Source: Ichthyophthirius multifiliis (taxonomy: Eukaryota > Ciliophora > Oligohymenophorea > Hymenostomatida). From it: DNA of 64,000 nucleotides. Below the pieces are notes generated by a model. That model had not been told where the DNA came from. It ran no database searches and worked only from the letters and a program-made list of their open reading frames with translations. The stretch's first letter is position 1. Every line of letters begins with the position of its first letter. A program made the position numbers and the translations under genes. Shown in pieces: positions 11,120 through 22,838 of this stretch. The DNA is taken from the NCBI RefSeq assembly GCF_000220395.1, contig NW_004086344.1, positions 1 through 64,000 on the forward strand. Reading direction: 5' to 3'.

Positions 11120-14015
11120 TCATTTTTATAAATAATTGATTACATTTTTATTATCATTTTTAGTATTTATTATGTATTATTTAGAATTTCTAATATTTGC
11201 AACTTTTCTTGATGCTTAATTAGTTAAATATTTAAAATTTTCACTAATCTGATTTTATAATTTCTTAATTTTAGGTAAAGTATTTACATTTTAATCGACT
11301 TCAGTTTCTGCTCTTTTTATTTTCGGTAAACAAATTTCAATTTCTCTCGAACTTTATAAATCTTCTTATTATTTACTTAAATAATCATAAAAAGCTTTAA
11401 TTTTCTAGTAAACTCCAACAAATTTATTATTATTTTTATAAACGTATATTGCGATAGTTTCTACAAAAGCATTAAATTATTCAAAATTTAATCCTCCTTC
11501 TGCAATATCACTAGTCCCTGAGATTTATTTATACATTTTACTCAATTCTTAAATTGTAAGATTATATTTTTAAGAAAAATTATAATCTTGAGAAAATTAA
11601 ATGCAACCTAATAAATTTACGAGATTATATTCATTATAAAGATTAAAAATTTATAATAAGTTATAAGAATTGTTTTGGGGATATTCTTAAATAATTGGGT
11701 CTTGTACTGAATTAGTTTAATAACTATATTAATTTTTTATTTAATGTTAATTATAATAATATTTTGAATTTTTATTATTATTGCTTCTAGAAGATAGCTA
11801 TTATTATTGAATATAGTCATCATTAATTTTATTAGAATTTTGGTTATTAAAATTAATATTGTTAGATTACTTGTTATTATTTTCTTAACTAATATTATTT
11901 TTATTAATTTCTTATTTAATTAAACTTGTAATCATATTCATCATCCTATATTCTCTATTAGAGAAAAATTCTTCAATTTCTTATTATTTTTTATTTTTGT
12001 TAGTGTTAGTTATACTATCTCCAGATTATTTTTTACGAATTAAGCCCTCACTAAATTATAATTCTTTTTTAATAGTCAAGGAGCTTAACAAAGGGCTATT
12101 ATTAGATATATTATCAACAGAAATATTATTTTAAGTATTTTTATTATTAAAAATTATTAAATTTGGGAAATTTTTCTTAATATAATCTTCAGGATTTTGC
12201 AACAAATCTTTACCAATTTATAATTATTTTCTAAAATATTCGTCTCGTTCATCTAAACTAGCTTAATCAATCACATTATTCATTACCTCATCCAATTAAA
12301 AACTGAAAGTAGGATGTGAATTATTTCTTAAAGTCCATTATCCTGTATTTTGATCGAGTTCATAAAATCTTTAAAGCTTTTCTCCCCACATAGCAATACT
12401 TTTAATAGCTTCAACAATATAATCTATTTCGTATTTTTCAAAAGAAAAAAATGTATCCAAACGTACCCATCCAGGTTTAACATCTTCATATCCTTAAAGT
12501 AATTCTCCAACAATTTCAGTAGCTTTTTTTTCCGGAATTCCCAATAAAAGAACTCCATAAGGTCCAGCACAACTACATCCACTTCTGACTTGAATTCCAA
12601 AAATATCATTTAGAAGTCTGGCGACATAATTAGGATGGAAAAGAGACTTTCCTTAGGAATCTGTATTAGTGCCTGGTCCATAAATGTTAAAGGAAAAGAC
12701 ATCATATCTTATTTCAATATCTGGATCTCCGTAAATCAAAATATCTCTAGGAGGAATATATTCTTTCTTCTTAAATTCTTAATTTATCTCTTATATTCGC
12801 TTATAAAAATATTTCGCATTCTATTCTTCTTTTTCTAATATATATTCTATACCAATTTTATCTTATAACTCAAAAGTAAGAGCCGCTCTATAAAATCCTA
12901 CTGCATTTGGAGTTCCGGGCATTTCTCGAGCAAAAGGATCATCGTCATACCAAGTTTATTCAACATCTAAACCAACTACAGCTTTTACAGTTCCTCCTCC
13001 TTTTTTATAATTAATTTACAATTATTTTATAATATTTTTTACCTGGAAAACTTGGAGGTTAAGTACTATCATAAGCCACAAGCCTTGAAATTAGTATTCC
13101 TGTAGCTTCAGCTCCTCCTAAATGTTTATGTGGAGAAATGCACACAAAGTCAACTTCTGATAATCCATTTTAACTTAAATTAAGTCTATTATGAGAACAA
13201 AAAGCAGCAGCATCAACAATAAAGTAAATCTTTAAAAATAAAAAATTATTTAATAAAAAATAAATTAGAATATTTACTTTATGTCCTTCTTAAAGATGTT
13301 TTTCTCTGTACTCTTTAATGACATCATTAACTTTGCTAAGATTAGTCCTTTAAGAGGTCACATTAGAAGTAGCACTAACAGAAACAATTTGAACGTTCTA
13401 ATTTTGATTTTAAAATAGCTTTTCTTTCATATCATTAATATGCATATTTCCATAGCTATCACTTTGTACTTTTTATAGTTTACAACCGCTTAATTACCAA
13501 GATAAAATATTAGAATGATGTTCATATGGAGTTATATACACATAGGGAATTCCTTAACTGTTCTTTTCCCAAATAGCCTACTTTGTTATATCCGAAATCC
13601 TCAATATCTTTGTAAGTCTTTCAAAGGCACCTGTCGCCCCATTGCCTGTTGGTATAGCGAAATGTGTAGATTTATTAACTTTGAAAGAAGCTAAGATCGA
13701 TTCTTCTGCATAATGAAGCATCTGAGTTGAAAAGTAACCCATTAGAGATGTTTCAGTATGGGAGTTTGCCAACATTGGCTTTATTTTTTAAGCTATTATA
13801 TCTTCTATTAGTTAAAAGGGACGACCCGTTGCTGTATGATCAGCATATAAAGCTAATTTTTAACCAAAAGGTGTTTTTATCTTTTTGTTTATAAAAAATA
13901 TTATTTATATAAATATATTTTAGTATATGTAATGTACTATTGTAGAATATCCTATTATATTTTAAAGAATTTAATCATTAGGTATTCCAGGTTAATAAGT
14001 GAGTATGTCAGTCAT
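11120..14015 (-). CDS. Class V aminotransferase (cysteine desulfurase-like) with long C-terminal extension
   Basis: Four exons (14015-13938, 13880-13278, 13229-13043, 12999-11120) with introns of 57, 48 and 43 nt give 915 residues. Residues about 1-560 are a PLP-dependent class V aminotransferase fold: YADHTATGRP near the start, NSHTETS, the PLP-phosphate loop GNGATGAFERL, TPYEHHSN, VDAAAFCSHN, the Schiff-base lysine in SPHKHLGG, the GGGTV turn, and RSGCSCAGPYG, which matches the Cys-containing loop of the SufS/NifS-like COG0520 group. It could release sulfur from cysteine or act on another amino acid; the substrate cannot be told. Residues about 600-915 are Asn/Gln/Lys-rich with an EF-hand-like helical pair (LTIQELSKMYKQISGTSD) and a basic end. 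The whole C-terminal exon is one open frame, so the fusion is real at the genomic level. No targeting peptide is obvious. Confidence 0.85.
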
Positions 14016-15097
14016 TTTTATTTATGTATTGTTAATATATATTAAAATGGTTTTTTTTATTAAAAAAAAATATTGTTAATTTAAAAATAATTATAATATT
14101 TTTATAATCTAATTAATCGAATATATATACTCATAATATTTAAATAATAAAATGCAAAAAATAAGATTTCTATAAAAAATATTACATCATAATTAGTTAA
14201 AATTTAAAATTAAAATTTTTATTTTTAATAATTGTTAATATAGACACAAATATTTACGTATTTATAATAAAAATTATTAATAATAATATGCACTAAAAAA
14301 ATAAGTAATTATTTTTTATTTAAAAAATAATCACTTATTTTTATTTTTAAAAAGGTAAAATAATAAAATATTATCTTGAAAAAAATTATCAAGATTAATA
14401 ATAAAAAAATATAATTCTATAAAAATAATTATTTTAATTTTTAAACATATGTATAATTTTCTAAGATACTTAAAAACATTAGTAAAAGAAAATATTCAGC
14501 ATTAAACAAAACATAACAAAATTAATAAGTTAAAATATTTTAATAAAATGTATAATTTTTTTAATTTATTATTTTTTTTTTTAAATAATGTTAAGAAATT
14601 ATTTAATAACTGAAAATATAAAATAGAAATTATATTGTATAAAAAATTATATTTATATAAAATTATAAAATGCATACCAAAATTAAAAAAAAATGTCTTT
14701 AATATTTTTGTAAAAATAAATTGAAATCAAAATTCAAAATAAAAAATATTTTAATAAAATAGAGTCTTTAATACTTTTGTATAAAATTTTATTTTAATTA
14801 AGGGTAAATTTTTAATAATATACTATGAAAATCAAACATAATGCTAATTAATTGTATTCTATAATTAAAAAAATAAATTTAAAAATATATTTAAATAAAA
14901 AATATTATTTTAAAAATATCAAAATTAAGAAAAAAATATTAATTCCATAATAAATATTTTATATTTATTAAAATAATTTTTATTTTAAATTAAGATATAT
15001 AAAAGATGTTTATATTAAATTAAAAAAATTAAAATTATATAAAAAAACTCTAATAAACTATAAAATATAAAATAATAATACTAACATTTAGTTTGAT
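14016..15097. other. AT-rich spacer with hairpin
   Basis: Upstream of the aminotransferase and downstream of citrate synthase, both on the - strand. No protein-like frame seen. It includes the inverted repeat at 14298-14341 and a short direct repeat of the form GTCTTTAATA(T/C)TTTTGTA at about 14694 and 14764. Confidence 0.6.
14298..14341. repeat. Inverted repeat, 20-bp arms with 4-nt loop
   Basis: Arms 14298-14317 and 14322-14341 are complementary at 19 of 20 positions, the single mismatch lying in AAGTAATT versus AAGTGATT. It would form a strong hairpin or cruciform. It sits 283 bases upstream of the aminotransferase start; a role in chromatin, replication or termination cannot be decided from sequence. 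Confidence 0.75.
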
Positions 15098-16506
15098 TCA
15101 TTACTTATCGAAAATTTATTTCAAATAATTTAAATCACAAGATTAAGGATATAAAATCGGCAAACCATACGCCCTACACCAAACCAAATTCGAAAGTATT
15201 CCCAAACTTCTAGAAACTGCAAAAATTACTGTATAAAATTAAAATTCTTTAATTCCAAGTGAGTAAAGTAAAGCTCCTGAATGTGCATCAACATTAGGAT
15301 AAGGATTATTAATATTTTTATATTTTTTAAGACATTAAGGGATTACTATGCTAAACTAATGAACAAGTTTTATCATTTCATTATCTTTTAAATATAATTG
15401 TGAAAATTCTTAAAAACGTGTAAATCTAGGATCAGTTACTCTAAGTACAGTATGTCCGTACCCTTTTTAATTTAAAACAAATAAATATGTAATTAAATAA
15501 ATTTAAAAATACCTGGAATAACTCTTCCATTTTTAATATTAAAATCTACAACATATTCAATTTATTAATCTGTAGGATTATATCCGTATTATTAAGCAAA
15601 CTACAGAATCCATTTTAAAACTTCTTAATTAGCAAGTCCATGTAGAGGCCCAGCTAATCCATTATAAGCACTCGAAAGAGCCAAATAAGGGTCACCTAAA
15701 GCCGAGCCTACAAGTTGAGAAGCATGAGTAGAAACTTCACCCCCTTCATGGTCTGAATGAAGACTCAAAAATGCTCTAAAGCACTCATTTACGACATAAT
15801 TATCTTCAAATCCCATCATAAATGCCATTTATTCAGCCCAATCAAATCCAATGCCATAATTTTGGCAAATAATTTCCTTTTTATATTTCTTTCTATAAAT
15901 AATAGATGCTATCCTTGGTAATTTTGATATTAAATCAACTGAATCTTCATATACATATTCCCAATAATTTTCTTTATGCAACTTCTAATCTTGATATAAA
16001 CACGAAAATTTCGATTTACGCTATTCGTGCAATATTATTAACGAAAGCATTGTCATTGGATGTAAATCATTATCTAAACTTTGTATAAATTTTTACAATT
16101 CATCAGATATTTCTCCTCTTTCATCCCATTCTTGTCTTACTTGTTCTACTTATTCAAACGTGGGAATTTAACCAGTTAAAAGAAGAAAAAAAATTCCTTC
16201 AGGAAGCGGTTCTTGGTCATTATTTGAATCTTTTTTGCGCTTTGGAAGCTTTTATTTTAGCTCTGAAAGTGTATAACCTCGTATTAATACTCCTTTTTAA
16301 GGTTCTACAATTGATTAGTCATAAAAAATTGCAGATATTCCGCGCATTCCTCTCAATATTTAGTTTAGGCTATAATTTTATATATGTTTTTATGAATGCA
16401 TCGACTTTATTTATTTTAATTATTCTTATTATTATGGTATTACATCTTTTAAAACACCTTTTAAAGTATTTTATGATGAAAATTTATATTTAATTATTTT
16501 TATCAT
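15098..16506 (-). CDS. Citrate synthase, mitochondrial
   Basis: Start 16506, stop TGA at 15100-15098, one 50-nt intron (15463-15512), 452 residues. The N terminus [19 protein letters not shown] has a basic amphipathic presequence followed by the conserved LKDVIP helix. Family landmarks in order: [80 protein letters not shown] (catalytic His in the SDHEGG segment), [15 protein letters not shown] (second His), PGYGHTVLR, and the Asp of [14 protein letters not shown]. It condenses acetyl-CoA and oxaloacetate in the matrix. In Tetrahymena the same protein also forms 14-nm filaments (established knowledge), so a structural second role is possible. Length and active-site residues are normal. Confidence 0.95.
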
Positions 16507-16979
16507 TTATTGCATTTTTTCGATTTGGATAATATTGATTTTTTCCTTTATTGGATATTTCTTTTTTTATTTTTAAATTATTTAATAATTTTATTTTGTA
16601 ATAAAATTTTTATCTCCATTTAATAATTTTGCAAAAAAAAAACAAAAAAATTTTGCAATAAATTCATTTTTAAAATATAATTATATTTCATATAATATTT
16701 TTTTTTCTTTTGAATGATAGATAGTTCCATGTTAATTCAAAAAAATAAAATTCATGTTTTATTATTTTTAAACTTCAATTAAATTCAATAATACAAAAAT
16801 TAAATATAAATTATAGTAAATAGTTATATATATAAAAATAATTAAAATCACATTTAATTAAAAATTTGATATATATCTTAAATACTATTCAATTAATATT
16901 GATCTTTAAAAATATTTTTATAAAAATAATAATTTTAATTAAATAATTACAAATTATTGTTTTATTTATTATAATTTTT

Positions 16980-17870
16980 TTACTTATAAAATAAAAAATA
17001 TATAAATTTTTTGTTTGTAATATGTTTTTGTGTAAATTGATAATAAATAATCTTTTGTATATCCAGTAGCTTCAGCACTCTTAAAATTATATTAAACTTA
17101 TTAATGAACAAGAAATTTAACATAATAATAAGGAGATCATTTAACGTATTTATCAAAACTTTTTTACAAAAATCTGTTTTAAACATTATGTTTCCCAATC
17201 TTACATTAATTTTGTCTATTTTGGTGAGTAATAATTAAATTCTTCCTTAACAAAGAGAAACATATCCAGTACCGAAAGATAAACACATATTTTTTAATTT
17301 ATTAAATATTTAATTAAATAAATAAAGTAATTAATAAAAAAATATTCGGTCGCAGCATATAATAATTCTTAGTTTCTTCTTATTTTAGATTATGCTTTTT
17401 AGGAAATTAAAGTTTAGTTAATAATAAAAACAATTATTTCTTTAATAATTTTTTATTTCTTATTAAGCAAATCAAAGATGAGTAAGATAATCTATATTAT
17501 TAGCTTTTTACTCATTGTAGCAGTTTATAGCATTATACTCAGCAACTTCTTTAGCTCTCAAGTTGTTTACAATATTCTTTCTGAATTAGTTGAGTAATTA
17601 AAGGACATTTTAGAGGAAACCTTTTTCAGCAACTTATTAATTACGAGGGAGTATAACAAAAGTAGACTTAAAGTGTTACTAAACATTATTTTCTATCGGA
17701 TATTTTTGTTGGCTCTTTAGAGGATTAATCTTCACATTCAATCATTTATTTAAAATATTTAGTTACGGTTTTTATTCTGTTATTTTCTTTAAAATATCCA
17801 TCCAATAATTAATAGAAATCTAAATAAGAATTTTAAGTTCATTTTAGCTTTGATTTAAGACATAAATTTA
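16980..17870 (-). pseudogene. Decayed or frame-broken gene, unknown product
   Basis: The - strand reads as protein-like sequence in pieces that change frame. Pieces include LDGYFKENNRIKTVTKYF, then after a one-base shift near 17680 FKSTFVILPRNQQVAEKGF continuing to IDYLTHL and TGA, and further down SFGTGYVSLCQGRI and LLLTKIDKINVRLGN. Composition (Asp, Glu, Gln, Cys, Pro) is unlike random AT-rich DNA and local GC is raised over 17460-17720. No single start, intron set or homology reconciles the pieces, so a pseudogene or a gene with several sequencing errors are both possible. A + strand frame of 147 codons overlaps it (17478-17921). Family not recognised. Confidence 0.3.
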
Positions 17871-17929
17871 GTTAATAATCTAGTTTTACAAAATTAGTAT
17901 TTATATATTGATACATCTTGACTAAACGA

Positions 17930-18907
17930 ATAATGATATGAATAATATGGAAATTAATTTTATCATTTATTTGTTATTTTTTTATTTTTATTTTTAATTA
18001 TTTATTTCAAAAAAAAGAATACTTTCTTAAAGAAATTTTTAAATAAAAATTAAATAATAATATTTTAATAATTAAATATATCTTTATTTAAAAATTCATT
18101 AAATGCAATATTTTTTTTTTATTTAATTTTTATTTATTTTGTAAATATTTTTTAAAAAACTTGATTTTTATTTTAATAAATAAAATATTTAAAATAATTA
18201 TTTTTATAAATATATTTTAATATATGTTTTTTTTATTTTAGAAACTTTAATTAAATGGATTAATAGAGATAAAATTATTATTAATTAAAAATAATAAAAA
18301 TTGATTTAATTTAATAATTTCATTGATTAAAAATATTATATTATTTAATCTAATATATATATCATTTGTGCTTTTTTTTTATAACTTATATTAACTTATT
18401 TACTAACAAAAAATAAAAGTAATAAAAATATAAAATGGCCTTTAAAAAAAAAAATGAATAAGTAAATAATATTTTTAAATATAATTATAAAAGATAATAA
18501 TAAAATATAAGAAATATTATTAAATATAATTATATATGTAATTAATAAAATAAATAAGTTATTATTATATTGATATAATCAAAATATTTAAGATTACTAT
18601 AAATAAAATATGTAAATAATATTTAAATAAATAATCAAAAATTATTTGTTTTTAAATTAATATTGCAAAATATGTTTATCAGATAATAAAAAGATAGATT
18701 TAATTATTAAATAAAATAATAATAAAAAAGTTTTTAAGAAACTCGATTATCATATTTATTTTGCAAGTTGTATATTTAGGATTTTAACACATTTAATCAT
18801 AACATAAATATCTCAGTAAATTATAATCTTAATAAATATTTAAATAAAGAAGAAAAAAATAAGTTGTATATATAAAGAATTAATAAAATACATTAAATAA
18901 AAATAAT
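17930..18907. other. Very AT-rich non-coding stretch
   Basis: Almost pure A/T with few G or C; no protein-like frame seen. Short AT-dinucleotide runs near 18350-18362 and 18523-18540. Confidence 0.6.
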
Positions 18908-19226
18908 ATGAGTAAGTAAGTATATGAAAAAATATAAATTTTAAAATATGGCGAATTTTATTAAAAATCTTTAATAAAAAGTTATAAAAATTAAATAATA
19001 AATTAACAGATATGAACCTAAAATTAGTATTACATATATTTTTTATAATAAAATTATAGAAATATTTGAGATTTTTGATAAAAATTTAAAGTTTGTTTCA
19101 TTTCATATTTTTCTATTAAATTTTTTATCAAATATTTTTAAATTATATCATGAAAGATAAATTATTAAATTTTCATACAAGTAATAACTTTAATAAATAT
19201 TTTGTATTAATTAATTATTCTACTGA
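18908..19226 (+). CDS. Possible small gene with one frame break
   Basis: Starts MSKQVYEKIQILKYGEF and, after a one-base shift around 18985-19010, continues NRYEPKISITYIFYNKIIEI to TGA 19224-19226, about 105 residues. The mix of Glu, Lys, Tyr and Pro is more protein-like than the surroundings. A 29-nt GT..AG segment could instead splice it into another open frame that runs to about 19450. Neither version is recognised, and it may be an AT-rich chance frame. Confidence 0.25.
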
Positions 19227-19459
19227 TAAATATTATTTACTTATATATTGTAACTTCTATTATATAAGACCAAATAATTTCATTATTAAGATTCTTTAAT
19301 ATTTTTATAAAATTTAATAAATAAAACTTCTTTATTATCATTTTAAAATATTATTTAATAATTAAATAAAATAATAAGTTATTTATTTTAAAAAACAAAA
19401 AAATTAAAAAACGAAAATTAATATAAAAATTAATATAATACCAATTTTATGAATTCTAA

Positions 19460-20863
19460 TTTTAAAAATTTAATATTATATTTTTATATTTTTAAAGTTT
19501 TAAAAGTAATAAAATTAAACTTAATTCCTCATAATTTTAAGTTTTATTATTATATTTTTAAAAGATTATTATTATAAACAAAAAATTGGTAATTATAAAA
19601 AATAATATTAAACTTCGATATTAAAATTATTTATATATAATTTTTTTAATTTTATTTTTAAAAAAATTACTATAATTCTTATAAATATAATATAAAAAAA
19701 TAATTAATTCCATTTGTAAAATCAGAGGTATTAAAATTATAATAATTAAATAATTAATAATTATAATGCATAGTTATTTTATTCTATAGAAGTTTAAAAT
19801 CAAATTAAATATTAATTAAGAAACACTGCGTTTATCCTAAATATAAATTATCTAAACTTTTATTATTACGAATTTATATATCGCTAGAAAACACAAATAA
19901 ATATTAAAAACTTTAAGAGGGAAAAAATGGACAAATTATTATATTAGGTTGATAGAGATGCTTTAATATATTAAATTTATAATATAAAGTATCATAATAC
20001 CCTAAAAAAAATTGTTTGCTTTTAAAAATGCAGATTTTTTTTATGTATGAACTTAAATTATTTGCATTTTTGGCATAATTTTTATTTAAAGAAATCAGTA
20101 ATCAATGTAAGCAAGGTATAATTAGCTTTATCTCTTTACTTTATAAATATTTATTCTTTAATACCTTATTTTTATTAATAAAATAATACAATCTAATATT
20201 GAAAGCTCAATTACTAATCTTATTATTTAAATAAAGTTAATTTTTGATTGAATTATTTATTTTTATTCATTTTTAAATATTTTTATATCTATTTTATTGA
20301 TAAAATTCAAAATTCCTATATTTTATGAATATTTAAATACATTTTCTGAAATTCATATATTGAGAATATATAAATACTTAATTTGATTCTTAACTTTGAC
20401 TGGATTCCTTAAATTAAATATAAATTGTGAAGTTCAAGAAATTAATGAGTAAATTTTATTTAATTTGAATAAGCTAATTTTCTAATTTCAAAATTAAAAA
20501 AAGTATTATTAAATTATTATTATTAAATTAATTTATATTATTTAATTGTATATTTTTTTTTTAATTTATTATATTAATTAATATTTAATAATATAATTAT
20601 AATATTTTCAAATCAAATATGACTATTATTTATTGATTTTTTATAAAATTATTTTACTTATTATTTGAAATAGTTAATCTTAATTTTCATAAAATTATTT
20701 TTAATGCTAACTAAATAAATTATATTACATTTATTATTAAAATAGTTTAAATTTTTCAATATATTTTTTAATTAAAAAATTATCAATTTTTTTAATCTTT
20801 TATTTCATTTATAGTATAAATAAAAATTTGAAAATTAAAAATTTAAAAATATTTTTAAATAAA
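19460..20863. other. AT-rich spacer upstream of DNAAF3
   Basis: No well-supported gene. A 91-codon + strand frame (19927-20202) starts MDKLLYQVDRDAL but soon becomes Phe/Leu/Ile-rich and is not counted as a gene. Confidence 0.5.
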
Positions 20864-22838
20864 ATGGATATTGTTGAATAAATAGGTTTTATTCATTTTT
20901 GGGGATTATCTCCTGCTATAAATTTTATCGATAAAACATAAAAAGGAAAATAATCATTAAATGTTCTTCTTGTATGTACATCAGATATACGACACATACT
21001 TAAGACAATTGCAGACAACTTAACGAAAAATGATTAATTAAAAGAATTAAATATATATGTATATGAAAAGGAAAAAGAAGTAACATGTAGGATGATATTA
21101 TTAATGTAAATACTTTAGACATATACATTAAACTATAAAGAAAGAATAGAACTATATTTAGATGTTTTTGGAAATTGCTTAATTAGAGAAAAAACATAAT
21201 TATATATAAATGAAATATTGCCGACATTGATTAATTTAATAAATAACGAAAATAAAAAAACTAGTACACCTTTAAAAAAATTATTTGATTTCAGTGAAAT
21301 AAAATATAAAGAAATAGATGATCTGACAAATATATTAAACTTATGGCATAGTAAAATACCTTTTGAAATGGAAAAACATAGAGATTAAAGATTAAGGTAT
21401 TTTTTTGTAAATTATTGATGATAAAAAAAAATAAAAAAAAAATGAATAAAAAAATAAATAAATAAAATAAAATATATAATATTTATTTAAAAAAATAATA
21501 TTATTTATTGTTTAATATATTTAAACATTTAATATATAAAGTTATTTATATTTACAAAATTATAATTAAATAAATTTTTATATTAATATAATAGATATCA
21601 TTATAAAGAAAGATACGATTTTAGAACTAACTTAATAGATTGGGATTATTAAATGGGTTTAAAGGAATAAGCTTCTATTATTCATTTTATTCATTACAGA
21701 GACTGGAGATAGACAGGGGTTGCATATGAATCTGGATTTTCTTCATATATTATTCCAAATAGAACTCTTTCAAGTTATTTACCAGGGAAAAAAAAAATAC
21801 CCAATAAAATGTTTATGTAAGAGGTTTTTGGGGAGATATTGTTATTTCTCCTTATATTTCTATAGGTATAGAATGTGATTATGAACCAGAAAAAACTAAA
21901 TTGTTTAAAATTGCAAATAAATAACATGTTGGTCATTCAGTAGAAGTTTCTGAATATTTAATTCAATATTTTCTACAAATGATAGACAAGTTAACTGAAT
22001 ATAGAATGGTTTTTACTGATCAATATAGATCTGATAAATTTGAAAAAGAAAAATAAGAGGAAGCATTAAAAATGGATGCTAATATAATTGATAAAGTAAT
22101 TAAAGAAGAAGTAGAATAACTGTAGAATGCTAAAATTTAATAAGAATTTTAATAAAACATTAATTAAAGCTTATAAAAATAGGAAGAAAGTTAAAAATAA
22201 GGAAGCTAATAAAAAAAAGAAATATAAGAATATTATTTAAATTAAGCAAATTAGAAAGTAAAATAATAAAATACTGAAGATTAAATTACTATGAGCAATA
22301 CTAGAATAAGTACAATAATAGACTAAAATATTGATGATTAAAAAAAACAAAAATATTTGATACAGAAAAAAAAATTCAAATTTTTAATAATTTAAGAATT
22401 AAGATAAAGATAAAAATAAACATTAAAAACTAAATTTAAAATATAATAATAATAACTCTTTTTATGCAAATGAAAATTATGATGACAATACTTAACAAGA
22501 ATTAGATTTATTATAAGGTTTCAAAAAAGTTAATTTAAAGATTATTCCTTTATTTGATGAGTTTTCAAAACTATATTCTAAAAAGAAATTTTAAGATTTC
22601 TTTGATATTGGAGTGTTAGGATTTATTTAATCTGCATCTTTAAAAAATAATGAATTTTTAAAGATTTTCAAAAAAGATGCATCATTGTTTTGTGAAAATG
22701 CTACTTATTTAGTTCCTTTAAAAAAAAAGAAAAATAGAAATTAATGAAAAAATTGTTTGCCTTGCTAAATAAATTAATTTAAATAAAGTTAATGAATATT
22801 AAATTGAACATCACAATTTGTTCAAAGTCTAAAAATGA
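20864..22838 (+). CDS. DNAAF3: Axonemal dynein assembly factor 3 (DNAAF3/PF22 family)
   Basis: Exon 1 20864-21396, a 198-nt intron (21397-21594, by far the longest in the window), exon 2 21595-22838; about 591 residues once three homopolymer breaks are ignored. It opens with IGFIHFWGLSPAINFID, the DUF4470 signature FWG.SPA, followed by LLVCTSDIRHILKT. Exon 2 begins YHYKERYDFRTNLIDWDYQM and has WRQTGVAYE, PNRTLSSY, RGFWGDIVISPYISIGIE, all conserved in DNAAF3. A Gln/Glu-rich insert (about residues 350-440) precedes the C-terminal domain (NATYLVPL, IVCLAKQINL). DNAAF3 acts in the cytoplasm in preassembly of outer and inner dynein arms. Frame breaks lie in A runs at 21788-21797 (one base missing), 22366-22374 and 22730-22738 (one base extra each); all correct to one continuous protein, so error is favoured over decay. 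Confidence 0.88.

Noticed and set aside
17478-17921. Plus-strand 147-codon frame with a hydrophobic N terminus
   Set aside because: Not listed as a gene because the opposite strand reads as more polar, protein-like sequence; kept as an alternative in the findings.
19927-20202. Plus-strand 91-codon frame starting MDKLLYQVDRD
   Set aside because: Most of it is Phe/Leu/Ile-rich as expected by chance; no intron, homologue or neighbour supports it.
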